A stretch of 64,000 bases of DNA, taken from assembly GCF_013393325.1 (NCBI RefSeq), contig NZ_QJRC01000095.1:1-64000 (forward strand). Reading direction: 5' to 3'. Below the pieces are notes generated by a model. It had not been told where the DNA came from. It ran no database searches and worked only from the letters and a program-made list of their open reading frames with translations. This DNA comes from Pseudomonas hunanensis (lineage in GTDB: Bacteria > Pseudomonadota > Gammaproteobacteria > Pseudomonadales > Pseudomonadaceae). Shown here one piece after another: positions 51,700 through 60,546 of the stretch (position 1 is the first letter of the stretch; each line of letters starts with the position of its first letter). The position numbers and the translations under genes are program-made.

Positions 51700-52448
51700 A
51701 CGAGAATCTGATTCAGTCGAGCAGTGGCACGCCTTGGGCATCCTGGCAACAGGCCGCGCATCTGGCCCGTGCTACCTGGCTCGATCCGCGCCAGCTTTGC
51801 CCGCCAGGGCGCCGCCTGGTATTGATTGCACCCCACCCGGACGACGAAATACTCATGGCCGGCGGCCTGCTGGCGGGGTTCACCGGTCGCGAAGAAGAAC
51901 TGGTGCTGATTTCCGCCACCGATGGTGAGGGCAGTCACCCAGGTTCCAGCCACTGGAGCGAGCACCGCTTGCGTCGCCAGCGCCCTCTGGAGAGCCGCCA
52001 GGCCCTGAAGCAGCTGGGCCTGGAGCCAAACCAGATGGACTGGCGCAGGCTGCATCTCAAGGACGGCCAGCTGCCGCGTGAAGAAGCGTTTCTGGTTAGC
52101 CACCTGACCCAGGTGCTGCGGCCCGATGACCTGTTGATGGCTACCTGGCGTAATGACGGGCATTGCGATCACGAGGCCGTCGGCCGCGCTGCCGCGCATG
52201 CGGCGGCGGCCCGCCAGGTGCAATTGGCCGAGGTACCGGTTTGGGCATGGCATTGGGCAGAGCCTGACGATCCACGTCTGCCGTGGCCCCGTGCCCACCG
52301 TCTGCAACTCGATGAAAGCCGCTTGGCACGCAAGCGCAAGGCGTTGGCCGCTCACGTCAGCCAGCTGGGACGGGACGACGAACAGCCAGTGCTGCCGTCC
52401 AATCTGCTGGATTGTCTGCTGCAACCTTTCGAACTGGTCTTTCTGTAG
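51696..52448 (+). CDS. PIG-L family N-acetyl-sugar deacetylase
   Basis: A 250-residue zinc hydrolase. The signature is H47-P-D-D50-E (LIAPHPDDEILMAGG) with the distal ligand motif NDGHCDHEAVG. Family members remove acetyl groups from GlcNAc-linked compounds, as MshB and BshB do in mycothiol and bacillithiol synthesis. No signal peptide. It overlaps the preceding gene by 4 bases, which argues for a joint pathway. Confidence 0.88.
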   Translation: MNENLIQSSSGTPWASWQQAAHLARATWLDPRQLCPPGRRLVLIAPHPDDEILMAGGLLAGFTGREEELVLISATDGEGSHPGSSHWSEHRLRRQRPLESRQALKQLGLEPNQMDWRRLHLKDGQLPREEAFLVSHLTQVLRPDDLLMATWRNDGHCDHEAVGRAAAHAAAARQVQLAEVPVWAWHWAEPDDPRLPWPRAHRLQLDESRLARKRKALAAHVSQLGRDDEQPVLPSNLLDCLLQPFELVFL

Positions 52449-52458
52449 TGGAGCCTTC

Positions 52459-53058
52459 ATGAGCCTCGATTCGCAGTATTTCGCCGAGCTTTACGCCACC
52501 AACGAAGACCCTTGGGCCTTCCGTACTCGCTGGTACGAGAAACGCAAGCGCGAGTTGGTCATGGCCAGCCTGCCTCGGCAGTGCTATCAGCGAGTGTTCG
52601 AGCCAGCCTGTGCCAATGGCGAGCTCAGTGCGCTGCTGGCCGAACGCTGCGCCGACCTGCTCTGCCAGGACCTGGACCCGACCGCTGTGAACCTGGCCCG
52701 CGTGCGGCTTGCACAGGTACCCAATGCCTCGGTGGAACTGGCCCGGTTACCTACGCACTGGCCGAGCGGGCGCTTTGACCTGATCGTGCTCAGCGAAGTG
52801 GGCTACTACCTCGACCCCACCGACTGGCTGCATGTGATCGAGCAATCAGCGGCCAGCCTGACCTACGACGGTGGGCTGCTGGCGTGCCACTGGAAGCATC
52901 CCATCGTCGGTTGCCCGCAGGATGGCCGTGAAGTGCACCGCATGCTCGCCCGGCACCTGCCGCTGTATCAGCAGTTCCAGCATGAAGAGGCGGACTTCGT
53001 GCTGGAATACTGGTCCTGCCAGCCCAGCGTGGTCGACCTCGACGAGACCTGCCCATGA
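52459..53058 (+). CDS. NodS-like SAM-dependent methyltransferase
   Basis: A 199-residue class I methyltransferase. The opening ATNEDPWAFRTRWYEKRKRE and FEPACANGELSALLAERCAD (SAM-binding loop), LLCQDLDPTAVNLAR and FDLIVLSEVGYYL resemble the NodS family, which N-methylates a deacetylated amino sugar in Nod-factor synthesis. The start at 52459 follows TGGAG. It overlaps the glycosyltransferase gene by 4 bases. Confidence 0.82.
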   Translation: MSLDSQYFAELYATNEDPWAFRTRWYEKRKRELVMASLPRQCYQRVFEPACANGELSALLAERCADLLCQDLDPTAVNLARVRLAQVPNASVELARLPTHWPSGRFDLIVLSEVGYYLDPTDWLHVIEQSAASLTYDGGLLACHWKHPIVGCPQDGREVHRMLARHLPLYQQFQHEEADFVLEYWSCQPSVVDLDETCP

Positions 53059-53753
53059 TTGCCGTGGTCATCCCTGCGCATAACGAGGCGCGCCGGCTGG
53101 GACGCTGCCTGCGGGCGGTGCTGGTCGCTGCCCAGCAGGCGCAGCAGGCGGGGTACCGCGTGGAGGTGCTGGTGGTACTCGACCGCTGCAGTGACGCAAG
53201 CGCTGCGGTGGCAAGGCGTTTCGGTGTCCAGGCCTTGATGGTGGATGCCGGGAATGTCGGCATGGCGCGCCGGGTGGGTGCGGCGCACATGCTCGAACGC
53301 GGCGCGCAGTGGTTGGCCTGCACCGATGCAGATAGCCGGGTACCGGCACACTGGCTGATGTCGCAGCTGGCCTGCAGCGCCGATGTGGTGTGCGGCACGG
53401 TGCACATCGACTACTGGCAACCCTGGCACACAGCCGCCCTGCGCAAGGTGTACCAGAGCCGCTATGAAGCGCGCGAAGGCCACCGGCATGTGCACGGCGC
53501 GAATCTGGGGGTATGTTCCGATGCCTACGCGCGGGTGGGCGGCTTCAAACCGTTGGCGGCGCATGAAGATGTGCAACTGGTCAGTGACCTTCAGGCCTGC
53601 GGCGCACAGATCGTCTGGACCGCCAGGCACAGCGTGGCCACCAGCAGCCGGCTTGACAGCCGCGCCCGCGAAGGGTTTGGTGATTATCTGGCGAGGTTGC
53701 AGGCACAGGCCTCGCAAAGCGCCCCCGACAGCCCTCCGGTTAAAACCTCATGA
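53055..53753 (+). CDS. Family-2 glycosyltransferase
   Basis: A 232-residue GT-A enzyme without obvious membrane spans: VVIPAHNEARRLGRCLRAVL at the N-terminus, the metal/nucleotide-binding DxD in CTDADSRVP, and the acceptor-side HEDVQLV. It ends the four-gene block; its 3' end overlaps ku, which runs the other way, by 6 bases. Donor and acceptor are unknown. Confidence 0.85.
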   Translation: MIAVVIPAHNEARRLGRCLRAVLVAAQQAQQAGYRVEVLVVLDRCSDASAAVARRFGVQALMVDAGNVGMARRVGAAHMLERGAQWLACTDADSRVPAHWLMSQLACSADVVCGTVHIDYWQPWHTAALRKVYQSRYEAREGHRHVHGANLGVCSDAYARVGGFKPLAAHEDVQLVSDLQACGAQIVWTARHSVATSSRLDSRAREGFGDYLARLQAQASQSAPDSPPVKTS

Positions 53754-54569
53754 CGCCTTGCGCGCTTTCTTCGCCGGCTTCTTGCCTGCCAGGCTGCGCT
53801 TGAGCAGTTCGGTAAGGTCGAGGATGTCCGCACCCTTTTCAGCACTCGCAGCGTCGCCGTTCACCACAGACTCGATCTTGCCCTTGCTGGCCTTCTCTTC
53901 CACCAGGTCCATGATGGTCTGGCGGAAGGCATCGTGATACGCCTCGGGCTTCCAAGGCTCGCTCATGTCCTCCACCAGACGCTTGGCCATGTCCAGCTCG
54001 CGCTTCTCCACCTTGTTGTCCGTCACGCTGCTGTCCAGTTCCAGCGTCTCCAGCCCGCGTACTTCTTCGGGCCAGCGCAGGGTAATCATCACCAGCGCGT
54101 CGTCCAGGGGGCGCAGCAGCGCCAGATGCTGGCGGGTATGCAGAACCACGGTGGCCAGTGCCACCTTGCCGGTCTTCTGAAGCGTCTCGCGCAGCAAGGC
54201 ATACACCTTGCCACCACGGCGGTCTGGGGTTAGGTAGTACGGCGTATCGAAATGCTGCAGTGGGATCTCGCCAGCTTCGACGAAGGAAAAGATATCGATG
54301 GTCTGGGTCGCTTCGGGCCGAGCCTTGCGGATCTCTTCCTCGCTGATTACGACGTAGCGGCCCTTCTCGAATTCGACGCCCTTGACGATGTTGTCCTTGT
54401 CGATTTCCTTGCCGGTCACCTTGTTCACCCGCTTATAGCCCACAGGCTCCATGCTGCGCTTGTCGAGCCAGTCGAAATCCACCCGCTCGGTACGCACGGC
54501 GGTATGGAGTGCCACGGGGATGTGCACGAGGCCAAAACTGATGGCGCCTTTCCAGATTGCCCGAGCCAT
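53748..54569 (-). CDS. ku: Ku protein for non-homologous end joining
   Basis: A 273-residue bacterial Ku: WKGAISFGLVHIPVALHTAV at the N-terminus, the ring domain with YYLTPDRRGGKVYALLRETL, and a lysine-rich C-terminal tail (KKPAKKARKAS) that usually contacts DNA or LigD. The start at 54569 replaces a longer frame without support. It runs towards the ligD block. Confidence 0.95.
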   Translation of the reverse strand: MARAIWKGAISFGLVHIPVALHTAVRTERVDFDWLDKRSMEPVGYKRVNKVTGKEIDKDNIVKGVEFEKGRYVVISEEEIRKARPEATQTIDIFSFVEAGEIPLQHFDTPYYLTPDRRGGKVYALLRETLQKTGKVALATVVLHTRQHLALLRPLDDALVMITLRWPEEVRGLETLELDSSVTDNKVEKRELDMAKRLVEDMSEPWKPEAYHDAFRQTIMDLVEEKASKGKIESVVNGDAASAEKGADILDLTELLKRSLAGKKPAKKARKAS

Positions 54570-54657
54570 GAAGTGCTCCGAAGATTGCCTGCCGATACCA
54601 GAAGTGACTGCGGCGGGCGTCAATGGTTTCTCGGCGGGCGCGGGCACCGACCAGCAG

Positions 54658-55245
54658 TCAAGCCTGGCTGAACAGGACCCGCTTGAACGCCTCGGCCGCG
54701 AGGTGCACCTGCACCGACCAATCCCCCGCCGCATCGCTGCCGGCATCGTCGGAAACATACTTCAGACAAACAAACGGAATGCCTTCGTCACGCGCGATCA
54801 ACGCCAGCACATAGGCTTCCATATCGACCACGTCGTAAGGTGCATCGCCGTGGTTGATTTCGAAGCTGTCACCGCTGCCACAGGCTTCCAGGGCCAGGCC
54901 GGGGATCACTGCCCCATGCTCCAGTACTACCGGGATATCCGACAAGGGTGTTTCGTAGCGGGCAAAGCCCAGTGGGGTCACGTCCATGTCGCGTTGCACG
55001 AAGCGGTTACAGCACACCACCTGGCCCTTGCCATGGCGCTGGCTGCCAGCTGAGCCAAGGTTGACGATAAGCTTGGGCTTGCGCGTTGCGATCGCTTTGG
55101 TGAGCGCAATAGCCGCATTGACCTTGCCAATGCCAGTGAACACGGTGTTCACCTCGTTGAACACATCGCCAGCCTCGGCCTCGAGGGCGAAAACGAACAG
55201 CGTGTCATTCAGGGAAATGTCGGGGAATTGCTTGATCAGCATCAT
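54658..55245 (-). CDS. Nucleoside phosphorylase-superfamily protein (MTA/SAH-nucleosidase-like)
   Basis: A 195-residue PNP/UDP-superfamily member. VFTGIGKVNAAIALTKAI, IVNLGSAGS and the active-site VVDMEAYVLALIARDEGIPF (the M-E pair that holds the ribose) are present, and the acid/base aspartate lies in YVSDDAGSDA. It probably cleaves a purine nucleoside such as methylthioadenosine, but it is shorter than E. coli Mtn. Start ATGs at 55245 and 55242 are both possible. Confidence 0.8.
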   Translation of the reverse strand: MMLIKQFPDISLNDTLFVFALEAEAGDVFNEVNTVFTGIGKVNAAIALTKAIATRKPKLIVNLGSAGSQRHGKGQVVCCNRFVQRDMDVTPLGFARYETPLSDIPVVLEHGAVIPGLALEACGSGDSFEINHGDAPYDVVDMEAYVLALIARDEGIPFVCLKYVSDDAGSDAAGDWSVQVHLAAEAFKRVLFSQA

Positions 55246-55382
55246 TGAGCAGGTGTTTCCGCGTGGCTGCAAGGGGCGCGGCCATTGTCGGTCAACCCCG
55301 GCTAATTGCAAGCCTGGCGGTGCTGAGTGCCGCCCTTTTCGCTGATTGCAGTGCCAGGTCGCCCCGGCACTGCGTCGGTCAA

Positions 55383-55565
55383 TTACGAGCGGCCGCCCTT
55401 GCGACCCGACTCGCGATCGTGCGGCATGTTGCTGCCCGAAGACTGGCCGCCCTTGCGTCCGGCTTCAGAAGCCTTTTCTCGGTCATTGGCGAAATTACCT
55501 GGGTTCTTGTTACCGCCCTGGCTGCCTTGTTGATTGCCGGTACGGCTGTTGTCTTTAGTGGCCAT
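55383..55565 (-). CDS. KGG-repeat stress protein (second copy)
   Basis: A 60-residue hydrophilic protein with KNPGNFANDREKASEAGRKG followed by G, then MPHDRESGRKGGRS. Same family as 43120-43329 but with an N-terminal Gln/Gly/Asn-rich stretch in place of the first repeat. The ATG at 55565 has GAGG upstream. Confidence 0.85.
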   Translation of the reverse strand: MATKDNSRTGNQQGSQGGNKNPGNFANDREKASEAGRKGGQSSGSNMPHDRESGRKGGRS

Positions 55566-55712
55566 GGTGCTCAAACCTCATGTGACTTCGGAATGCACGG
55601 CAAGCTGCCGTACACAGGTTCGGAGTTCGGCGATATCGCGGGATTCGTTTTATTGCGAAGGGTTCGGACCGGTGGCGTTAAATAAGCGGCAACGCCATAT
55701 TTGGCGCGCCTG

Positions 55713-56996
55713 TCAGTCGCGCGGCGGGCTATCCATACGAGCCTGGTGGCGACCCAGCCAGCCACCTGTCGCTGCCCAGCTCAGGGCAATCAGCGCGCCG
55801 ATCAACATCGCCAGTTGCGGGTGCTCGCCGATGACGTCCAGCGCACGCTTGACCCAGCCGCTCAGGGCATCGCCGCCACGATAGACCACGGTGTCGATGA
55901 AGTTCTTGGCCTTGTACTTGTCCTCGGCGGGCAGCACGGTGAACAGCATCTCGCGACCTGGCCGCACCAGCGCATACTCGCCGGCACGGCGCACCACCAT
56001 CACTACAACGAACACGGCGAACACCGGCGCCAGTGCCAACCACAGAAAGCCTGCTGCCATCACCACCGGCACTGCCACCAGCAACACCCCAACGCCTAGC
56101 CGACGAGCCAGGCGCCCGGTAATGAACACCTGGGTGAGGATGGCCAGCGCCTGCACAACGGTGTCGATCAGGCCGAAAACCTGGGTTTGCCGGGTGCGGT
56201 CGGTAAAGGTTTCACTGACGATGCGCGCCTGTTCGAAGTACAGAAAGGTGCTGACGCTGGCCAGCAGCACCACGAATAACGCGATACCCAATAGGTACGG
56301 CGAACGGAGCACGGCGGTGGCGCCGGCAAACGGGTTGCCGCCTAATGGGCGCGAGGCCAGACGTTCTGTTTGCGCCGGCAGCGGTTGGCGCGCCCGCCAG
56401 CGTTGCAGGAACAAGGCCGCGACGATACTGCCTATCAGAAATGCCGCGGCCAGCACCAACAAACCGGCATGGCCCAGCGGTGCGACCAACAAGGCGCCGA
56501 ACAGGGGGCCGCTAAGCCCACCCAGGCTTGCCCCGGCCGCCAGCAGGCCGAACAAGCGCTTGCCTTGCGCGGTTGAAAACAAGTCGGCGAGCACGCTCCA
56601 GGCCAGCGAGATCGTCAGCAAGTTGAACACTGATAGCCAAATGTAGAAGGCTCGGGCAGTCCACAGGTCGTCTGGATTGCCGGCAAACAGTGCCGCGAAC
56701 AGTAGCAGGTTGCTGGCGAAGAAACCGTAGGCCCAGGGCAGGATATGCCTGCGTTGCACCTTGGAGGCCAACCAACCGAATAGCGGCAGGCACGCCAGGG
56801 TAGCGATGAAGGTGCCGGTGAACAGCCATTGCAGGTTGTCCACGCCACCGGCAACCCCCATGGTTTCGCGCACCGGTCGCAGCATGAAGTAACCGGTGAA
56901 CAACAGGTAGAACAACAGCAAGCCGGCGATGACCGCCGGCCCTTCGCCGGGCTGGATGTTCAGCCCTTGGTCCAGACGCCGCCGCCACGCCTCCAT
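55713..56996 (-). CDS. MFS-type transporter (ATP/ADP-translocase-like group)
   Basis: A 427-residue inner-membrane protein with about 11-12 spans. The N-terminal GYFMLRPVRETMGVAGG and the C-terminal block VRPGREMLFTVLPAEDKYKA with FIDTVVYRGGDALSGW are typical of the bacterial relatives of nucleotide translocases now found in many free-living species. Substrate unknown. It lies 4 bases after the stop-side partner: the aldo/keto reductase ahead of which it is not co-oriented by function but shares the strand. Confidence 0.75.
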   Translation of the reverse strand: MEAWRRRLDQGLNIQPGEGPAVIAGLLLFYLLFTGYFMLRPVRETMGVAGGVDNLQWLFTGTFIATLACLPLFGWLASKVQRRHILPWAYGFFASNLLLFAALFAGNPDDLWTARAFYIWLSVFNLLTISLAWSVLADLFSTAQGKRLFGLLAAGASLGGLSGPLFGALLVAPLGHAGLLVLAAAFLIGSIVAALFLQRWRARQPLPAQTERLASRPLGGNPFAGATAVLRSPYLLGIALFVVLLASVSTFLYFEQARIVSETFTDRTRQTQVFGLIDTVVQALAILTQVFITGRLARRLGVGVLLVAVPVVMAAGFLWLALAPVFAVFVVVMVVRRAGEYALVRPGREMLFTVLPAEDKYKAKNFIDTVVYRGGDALSGWVKRALDVIGEHPQLAMLIGALIALSWAATGGWLGRHQARMDSPPRD

Positions 56997-57000
56997 GGTG

Positions 57001-57912
57001 TCAGGCGAACTGCTTGATCAGCGCCTGTTGCTGCGCGTGAGTGAGCATGGGGTCATGCCCGGCCTTGAGCTGGTCAAGCTGGCGGTCGGGCCGGCCGGTG
57101 GCGGGGATGACCGTGGTCACTGCCGGGTGGCTGATGGCGAACTTCAAAAACAACTGCGCCCAGCTGCCGATGCCCGCTTCAGCGGCCCAGCCCGGCAAGG
57201 CCTGGTCCTTGACCCGGGCGAACAGGCGGCCATCGTCGAAGGCACGGTTGATCAATACGGCAACGCCCTTGTCCTGGCACAGCGGCAGCAGCTCACGGGC
57301 GGCGTCGGGGGCGTTGACCGAATAGTTGATCTGGATAAAGTCCAGCGGCTCGCTACGCACTATTCGCGCGACTTCGTCCTGGCCACTGTTCAGGTAATGG
57401 GTGATGCCGACGTAACGCGTTTTGCCTTGCTGCTTCAGCTCACGGGCATAGGGCAGTTGGGTCTGCCAGTCGCGCAGGTTGTGGATCTGCAGCAAGTCGA
57501 CCTTGTCGGTGCGCAGGCTTCTGAGGCTGCCGGCCCACTGCCTTTCGGCGTCAGCCCGGTTGTCGGCGGCGATCTTGGTAGCGATGAAGCATTGCCGGTG
57601 CCAGCCGCCCTCCTCCAGCAATTGGCCAAGAATGCTGTCGGCGCCGCCATAGTTGGGCGAGGTATCGATCACCCGCCCGCCACCGTCGAAAAACGCCTTG
57701 AGCACCGCTTTGAGCTGCTGGTACTGAGCCGAGCCAGCCTCCACCTCGAAGCTGCCGGAAGTGCCCGCGCCGATCACCGGTAAGGCTTCACCGGTGGACG
57801 GCACTTTGCGAGCCAGCAAGCCCACCGGGGTGGCAGCATGCAGCCAGGGGCTGACGACGGTCAGCAAGCCCAACGTGGCACCTGTGCGTAGGACATCACG
57901 ACGTGCGTACAT
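57001..57912 (-). CDS. Aldo/keto reductase with a Tat-type signal
   Basis: A 303-residue AKR-fold protein. It starts MYARRDVLRTGATLGLLTVV, a twin-arginine export signal, followed by HAA. Catalytic residues of the AKR tetrad appear in RVIDTSPNYGGADSILG (Asp, Tyr), FIATKI (Lys) and DLLQIHNLRD (His). Export of an NADPH-type reductase to the periplasm is unusual. Next downstream on the same strand, 4 bases on, is the MFS gene. Confidence 0.8.
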   Translation of the reverse strand: MYARRDVLRTGATLGLLTVVSPWLHAATPVGLLARKVPSTGEALPVIGAGTSGSFEVEAGSAQYQQLKAVLKAFFDGGGRVIDTSPNYGGADSILGQLLEEGGWHRQCFIATKIAADNRADAERQWAGSLRSLRTDKVDLLQIHNLRDWQTQLPYARELKQQGKTRYVGITHYLNSGQDEVARIVRSEPLDFIQINYSVNAPDAARELLPLCQDKGVAVLINRAFDDGRLFARVKDQALPGWAAEAGIGSWAQLFLKFAISHPAVTTVIPATGRPDRQLDQLKAGHDPMLTHAQQQALIKQFA

Positions 57913-58001
57913 GAAAAAGCTCCCGTCATGAATCGGAAACTTTCAAGGCTAGCCGCTCTAACCCACGCCAGCGGGTGTTTCTGTATCTGGATGTTTAGTG
58001 A

Positions 58002-58865
58002 TCAGGCCCGCAGCAGTTGGCTCAGGTCGACACCCGTCTCAGCCATCGGCGGGCACCAGTAGTAGCCGCCTGTGAGTGGCCGGCTGAAGCGGTAGAGACC
58101 GTCGATAATGCCGTCTTCCAGGCCGCTCATGCGTCGCAGCTGTACTTCGAACGCATCGAAGCTATGGCCCAGGGCGACGAAGGCCAGGCCGGCGCCGCGC
58201 TGGTCGGCCCAGGCCACCGAGCGACGGACCATGAACGCCTCGGGTTCGAAACTTTCCTGAGCCGTACGTTTGACGTGTGCGGACTCGGGTGCATCGTCGA
58301 GTTCCTCGTTGTCGCTCAGGCGGCGGCCGATGATGTTGTCCTGATCAGCTTGGGGCAGCGACTTGAAATACTCCAGGTCGTGCTTCCACAGCTGGAACGC
58401 GGCATAGCTGGAACCATCTGCGGCAATGGCCGCTTGTACGGCAGCTTCGTCCACCGGGTTTTCGGTGCCGTCTTCGTAACCGGTCAGGTCGTGGCCGCCA
58501 CGGTGCAGGAAACCATCAACGCTGTCGGCCAGGCGCAATGCCGGTGCCAGCGCCTGCTCGAGCGCCTGGGCGCGCAACAGCAGGTCGCCACGTTCGTTGC
58601 CACGCAACCACAGCCACAGGGCGTGTTGGGTGCTGGGGTTCTCCACGGCGGCATCCAGCAGCGGGAAGGCGCGCAAGCCTGGCACATCACGGCCCATGGC
58701 CTTGACCAGCGGGGCGCCAATACCGAGCAGAAGCTGTTCACCATCGACCTGTGGCAGCAAGGCATCCAGGGCGGCAGGCAACGCCTCGGGCGACTGCAGG
58801 GTGAAGAACAGGTGGCGGGCGTGGGCCGGCACCGGGGTGGCAAGCAGACCTTGCTGGAACGGCAT
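58002..58865 (-). CDS. Dyp-type haem peroxidase
   Basis: A 287-residue Dyp-type peroxidase. The GxxDG motif is G129-Y-E-D132-G with TENP; the proximal haem ligand is H197 (ESAHVKRTAQ), followed by an active-site arginine in FMVRRSVAW. No signal peptide, so cytoplasmic or encapsulated; no encapsulin gene is adjacent. Family members oxidise dyes and lignin-like phenols using hydrogen peroxide. Confidence 0.93.
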   Translation of the reverse strand: MPFQQGLLATPVPAHARHLFFTLQSPEALPAALDALLPQVDGEQLLLGIGAPLVKAMGRDVPGLRAFPLLDAAVENPSTQHALWLWLRGNERGDLLLRAQALEQALAPALRLADSVDGFLHRGGHDLTGYEDGTENPVDEAAVQAAIAADGSSYAAFQLWKHDLEYFKSLPQADQDNIIGRRLSDNEELDDAPESAHVKRTAQESFEPEAFMVRRSVAWADQRGAGLAFVALGHSFDAFEVQLRRMSGLEDGIIDGLYRFSRPLTGGYYWCPPMAETGVDLSQLLRA

Positions 58866-59049
58866 GACAGGCTAATCCTCGGTTAAAAGCGGCATGCTAC
58901 TGCGCCCACAGGCCCGCTGCAATGCGGCATGCAGCCTCGCCACGCGCTGCGCTTGGTAACAAACGGTTACCAAGTGCTGGCCCTTTGCGATTAGCTATCA
59001 ATCAGGGCCGGCCTACACTGCTCGAGATCCTTCGCCCGAGAGACCGCCC

Positions 59050-59943
59050 ATGACCGCCTCGCCCTTGCTCACAGCCTTTCTGCCGCTTGCCCTGGGCATC
59101 ATCATGCTCGGCCTGGGGTTGTCGCTCACCCTGGCTGATTTCGCTCGCGTGGTGAAGTACCCCAAGCCGGTGGTGGTAGGCCTGGCCTGTCAGATCCTGC
59201 TGCTGCCGCTGGTGTGCTTCCTGATCGCCAACGGCTTTGGTCTGGAGTCTGCCTTGGCAGTGGGGCTGATGCTGCTGGCCGCCTCGCCAGGCGGCACCAC
59301 GGCCAACCTGTTCAGCCACCTGGCTCATGGTGACGTGGCGTTGAATATTACCCTGACGGCGGTCAACTCGCTGATTGCGATCCTGACCATGCCGTTGCTG
59401 GTGAACCTGTCGCTGAGCTGGTTCATGGCTTCGGACCAGGCTATCCCATTGCAGTTCGCCAAGGTCATGCAGGTGTTTGCCATTGTCTTGCTGCCGGTGG
59501 CGCTGGGCATGCTGATTCGCCATTTCGCCCCGGCATTCGCTGCGCGCATGGAAAAGCCGATGAAACTGGTAGCGGCGCTGTTCCTGGCCTTCACCATCGT
59601 CTTGGCATTGGCCAAGGACTGGCAGACCGTGGTCGAGTACGCACCGGTGGTAGGCCTGGCCGCGCTGCTGTTCAACCTGCTGAGCCTGACGGTGGGCTAT
59701 TGGGTGCCACGGCTGCTGAACATCCCCAAGCGCCAGGCGATTGCCATCGGCATGGAGATCGGCATCCATAACGGGACCTTGGCCATTGCCCTTGCATTGA
59801 GCCCGTCGCTGCTGAACAACGCGACCATGGCAGTGCCGGCTGCGTTGTACAGCCTGATCATGTTCTTTACTGCGGCTGGGTTCGGCTGGTGGGTCAGCCG
59901 AGGGCAGGTGGCGGCGCAACCCAAAGGGGAAACGGCGAATTGA
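59050..59943 (+). CDS. Bile acid:sodium symporter-family (BASS) transporter
   Basis: A 297-residue inner-membrane protein with nine or so spans. Motifs include LGIIMLGLGLSLTLADFARV, LLAASPGGTTANLFSHLAHG and GIHNGTLAIALALS (helix-crossing sodium sites). Bacterial members carry organic anions such as pantoate or keto acids. It stands alone with its own upstream gap. Confidence 0.88.
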   Translation: MTASPLLTAFLPLALGIIMLGLGLSLTLADFARVVKYPKPVVVGLACQILLLPLVCFLIANGFGLESALAVGLMLLAASPGGTTANLFSHLAHGDVALNITLTAVNSLIAILTMPLLVNLSLSWFMASDQAIPLQFAKVMQVFAIVLLPVALGMLIRHFAPAFAARMEKPMKLVAALFLAFTIVLALAKDWQTVVEYAPVVGLAALLFNLLSLTVGYWVPRLLNIPKRQAIAIGMEIGIHNGTLAIALALSPSLLNNATMAVPAALYSLIMFFTAAGFGWWVSRGQVAAQPKGETAN

Positions 59944-59958
59944 ACCCCTGTCGGTTTA

Positions 59959-60426
59959 TCACGGCTGGCTGCGCTTGCGTCGAAGCTGCGCCGTCAACCT
60001 CTTCAGGGGCGGCGCATAGAAGAACCCGAACGACACACTCCCCGTGCGCCCCTTCACCGCATGGTGCAACCGATGCGCCCGGTGCAAGCGTTTCAGATAG
60101 CGGTTGACCGGCCGTGGCTTGTGCGGCCAATGCCGGTGAAAGAAGCCGTCGTGGGCCAGCACATACAGCACCCCGTACCCTGCCACGCCGCCGCCCACCC
60201 ACTGCAGCGGCGCAAAACCGCTTTTCCCGAGCGCCACCAGCGCCGTGGCAATCAGCCCCAGGGCCACCAGGTAGAGGTCGTTGGTTTCGAGCATGCCCAG
60301 TTGTGGCTCATGGTGCGAGCGATGCAGCCACCAGCCCCAGCCATGCATGATGTACTTGTGAGCCAGCGTGCCAACGCCCTCCATGGCCACCAGGGTGCCG
60401 AACAGGACGGCGAAATTGAACAGCAT
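59959..60426 (-). CDS. Beta-carotene hydroxylase-like membrane di-iron enzyme (CrtZ type)
   Basis: A 155-residue fatty-acid-hydroxylase-superfamily protein with all histidine clusters of CrtZ: HKYIMHG, HRSHHEP, HDGFFHRHWP and HRLHHA. About three to four membrane spans. CrtZ adds 3-hydroxyl groups to carotenoid rings. No crtE, crtB, crtI or crtY is present in the window, so it may act on another lipid. The start at 60426 fits the family; longer in-frame sequence upstream is unlikely. Confidence 0.82.
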   Translation of the reverse strand: MLFNFAVLFGTLVAMEGVGTLAHKYIMHGWGWWLHRSHHEPQLGMLETNDLYLVALGLIATALVALGKSGFAPLQWVGGGVAGYGVLYVLAHDGFFHRHWPHKPRPVNRYLKRLHRAHRLHHAVKGRTGSVSFGFFYAPPLKRLTAQLRRKRSQP

Positions 60427-60546
60427 GGAACGGTCCGGGTGATGGCAAAGGGAGGCGCAAGGGTACCGGCTGCCCAGGTATTTTTCCATGCGGGCGTGAC
60501 CGGCTGCAGGCCATTCGCGGATGAAGCCATTGTCATGTTTTTGCCC

